Shown here one piece after another: positions 34,180 to 34,813 of a stretch of DNA of 34,813 bases; positions within the stretch are counted from its first letter, which is position 1, and each line of letters begins with the position of its first letter. This stretch comes from an uncultured Elusimicrobium sp. (GTDB lineage Bacteria; Elusimicrobiota; Elusimicrobia; Elusimicrobiales; Elusimicrobiaceae). The notes below the pieces were generated by a model. The model saw only the letters and a list, made by a program, of their open reading frames with translations, ran no database searches and had not been told where the DNA came from. The position numbers were made by a program, and so were the translations under genes. Location of the stretch: positions 1-34,813 of the forward strand of contig CAMZDW010000009.1 of the NCBI GenBank assembly GCA_947305555.1, read 5' to 3'.

Positions 34180-34813
34180 TTACTTTAAACAGGCAAACGT
34201 CGCCGTCCTTTACAATATATTCTTTGCCCTCGCTGCGAATAAGGCCGTGTTCACGTAGGGCTTTTTCGCTGCCGAATTTTTCCAGGTCATCAAAGGTGTA
34301 CACATCGGCGCGGATGAATCCTTTTTCAAAATCACTGTGGATTTTGCCGGCCGCTTGCGGCGCCGTGCAACCTACGGGAATTAACCAGCTGCGCACTTCT
34401 ACTTCCGGTCCGGCTGTGAAATAGGTGCATAAATTAAGCAGTTTCATGCCTTCGCGCACCACTTTTTCAAGCCCAGTATATTCGTTGCCCGTTTCGGCGA
34501 GAAAAGCCTTCTTTTCTTCTTCGCTAAATTCGGCAATATCGGCTTCAAATTTAACACACAATTCCACAAACCCGGCGCCGTTTTCTTTGGCGTAAGCGGC
34601 TACTTTAGCGGCATTTTGTTCGTTGCGTTTTTCGGAATTATTCCCCACATACAAAACGGGCTTAGCAGTTAAAAATTGGTATTCTTTTAATTCTTCCGGC
34701 TCTAAACCTAACGAGGAAACCGGCTTGCCGTTTTCCAGGGCGGCCTTGATTTCCTTCATGCGTTCCCAGGCGGCAACGGCATCTTTTTTGCCGGATTTAG
34801 CATTGCTGGCCAG
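34172..34813 (-). CDS. ychF: Redox-regulated ATPase/GTPase YchF, C-terminal part (partial)
   Basis: The reading frame enters from the right edge of the window and runs 213 codons to a TAA at 34174-34172, so the N-terminal G domain lies outside. The visible part has the helical region with LTAKPVLYVGNN, then the TGS domain with CTAPQAAGKIHSDFEKGFIRA, and the end SEGKEYIVKDGDVCLFKVNA; all are characteristic of the YchF/Ola1 family. YchF binds ATP and associates with ribosomes. The ATG at 34759 is internal, not the real start. It heads the - strand operon seen here. Confidence 0.95.
   Translation of the reverse strand: MASNAKSGKKDAVAAWERMKEIKAALENGKPVSSLGLEPEELKEYQFLTAKPVLYVGNNSEKRNEQNAAKVAAYAKENGAGFVELCVKFEADIAEFSEEEKKAFLAETGNEYTGLEKVVREGMKLLNLCTYFTAGPEVEVRSWLIPVGCTAPQAAGKIHSDFEKGFIRADVYTFDDLEKFGSEKALREHGLIRSEGKEYIVKDGDVCLFKVNA

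Noticed and set aside
1-34813. CRISPR array, mobile element, prophage, tRNA or rRNA genes
   Set aside because: I saw no regularly spaced direct repeats, transposase or integrase frames, or tRNA/rRNA-like sequence; nearly all of the window is coding housekeeping sequence and the longest gap is about 207 nt.

Overview
The window comes from the chromosome of a diderm, rod-forming or at least MreB-containing bacterium of moderate GC. No rRNA, tRNA, CRISPR array, insertion sequence, integrase or phage gene was seen. The gene content (MreBCD-PBP2-RodA, a large AsmA-like protein, a periplasmic amidase with an N-terminal stalk, a two-subunit glycine decarboxylase, zinc-binding versions of small ribosomal proteins) suggests a deep-branching Gram-negative lineage. 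Elusimicrobiota is my best guess, but this is an impression from general gene content and was not tested by any search.

Region 1 (1-10600, + strand) is the distal spc operon joined to the alpha operon: rplX (3' end only), rplE, rpsN, rpsH, rplF, rplR, rpsE, rplO, secY, adk, map, infA, rpmJ, rpsM, rpsK, rpsD, rpoA, rplQ and then mreB, which follows rplQ by 13 nt. rpmD (L30) is missing from its usual place between rpsE and rplO. A strong intrinsic terminator follows mreB. Two intercistronic spacers in this otherwise tight operon hold stable hairpins: rpsN-rpsH and secY-adk.

Region 2 (10600-19290, + strand) is a cell-envelope growth cluster: mreC, mreD, mrdA (PBP2), rodA, a stand-alone DUF2344 protein, rng (RNase E/G) and an N-acetylmuramoyl-L-alanine amidase, ending at a terminator. 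Region 3 (19300-20200) is a single secreted protein with its own promoter. It looks like a trypsin-fold protein that has lost its catalytic His and Ser. A perfect inverted repeat sits between its -35 and -10 boxes. A bidirectional terminator separates it from a convergent YgjP-like metal hydrolase.

Region 4 (20960-30200, + strand) is a glycine cleavage operon (gcvT, gcvH, gcvPA, gcvPB; no lipoamide dehydrogenase gene in the window), followed by an M50-like membrane metalloprotease, an AsmA-like protein, pyrE and an RlmI-type rRNA methyltransferase, closed by a bidirectional terminator. Region 5 (34813-30217, - strand) is a tight operon ychF - RumA-type RNA methyltransferase - RDD membrane protein - uvrD/pcrA; ychF runs off the window edge.

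Most of the window is ordinary housekeeping. The parts most worth a second look are the trypsin-like pseudoprotease with its operator-like promoter, the hairpins between cotranscribed genes (rpsN-rpsH, secY-adk, gcvH-gcvPA), the attachment of mreB to the ribosomal/RNA polymerase operon with a terminator right behind it, and the DUF2344 gene that lacks its usual radical-SAM partner. I found no clear sign of a wholly new multi-gene system.
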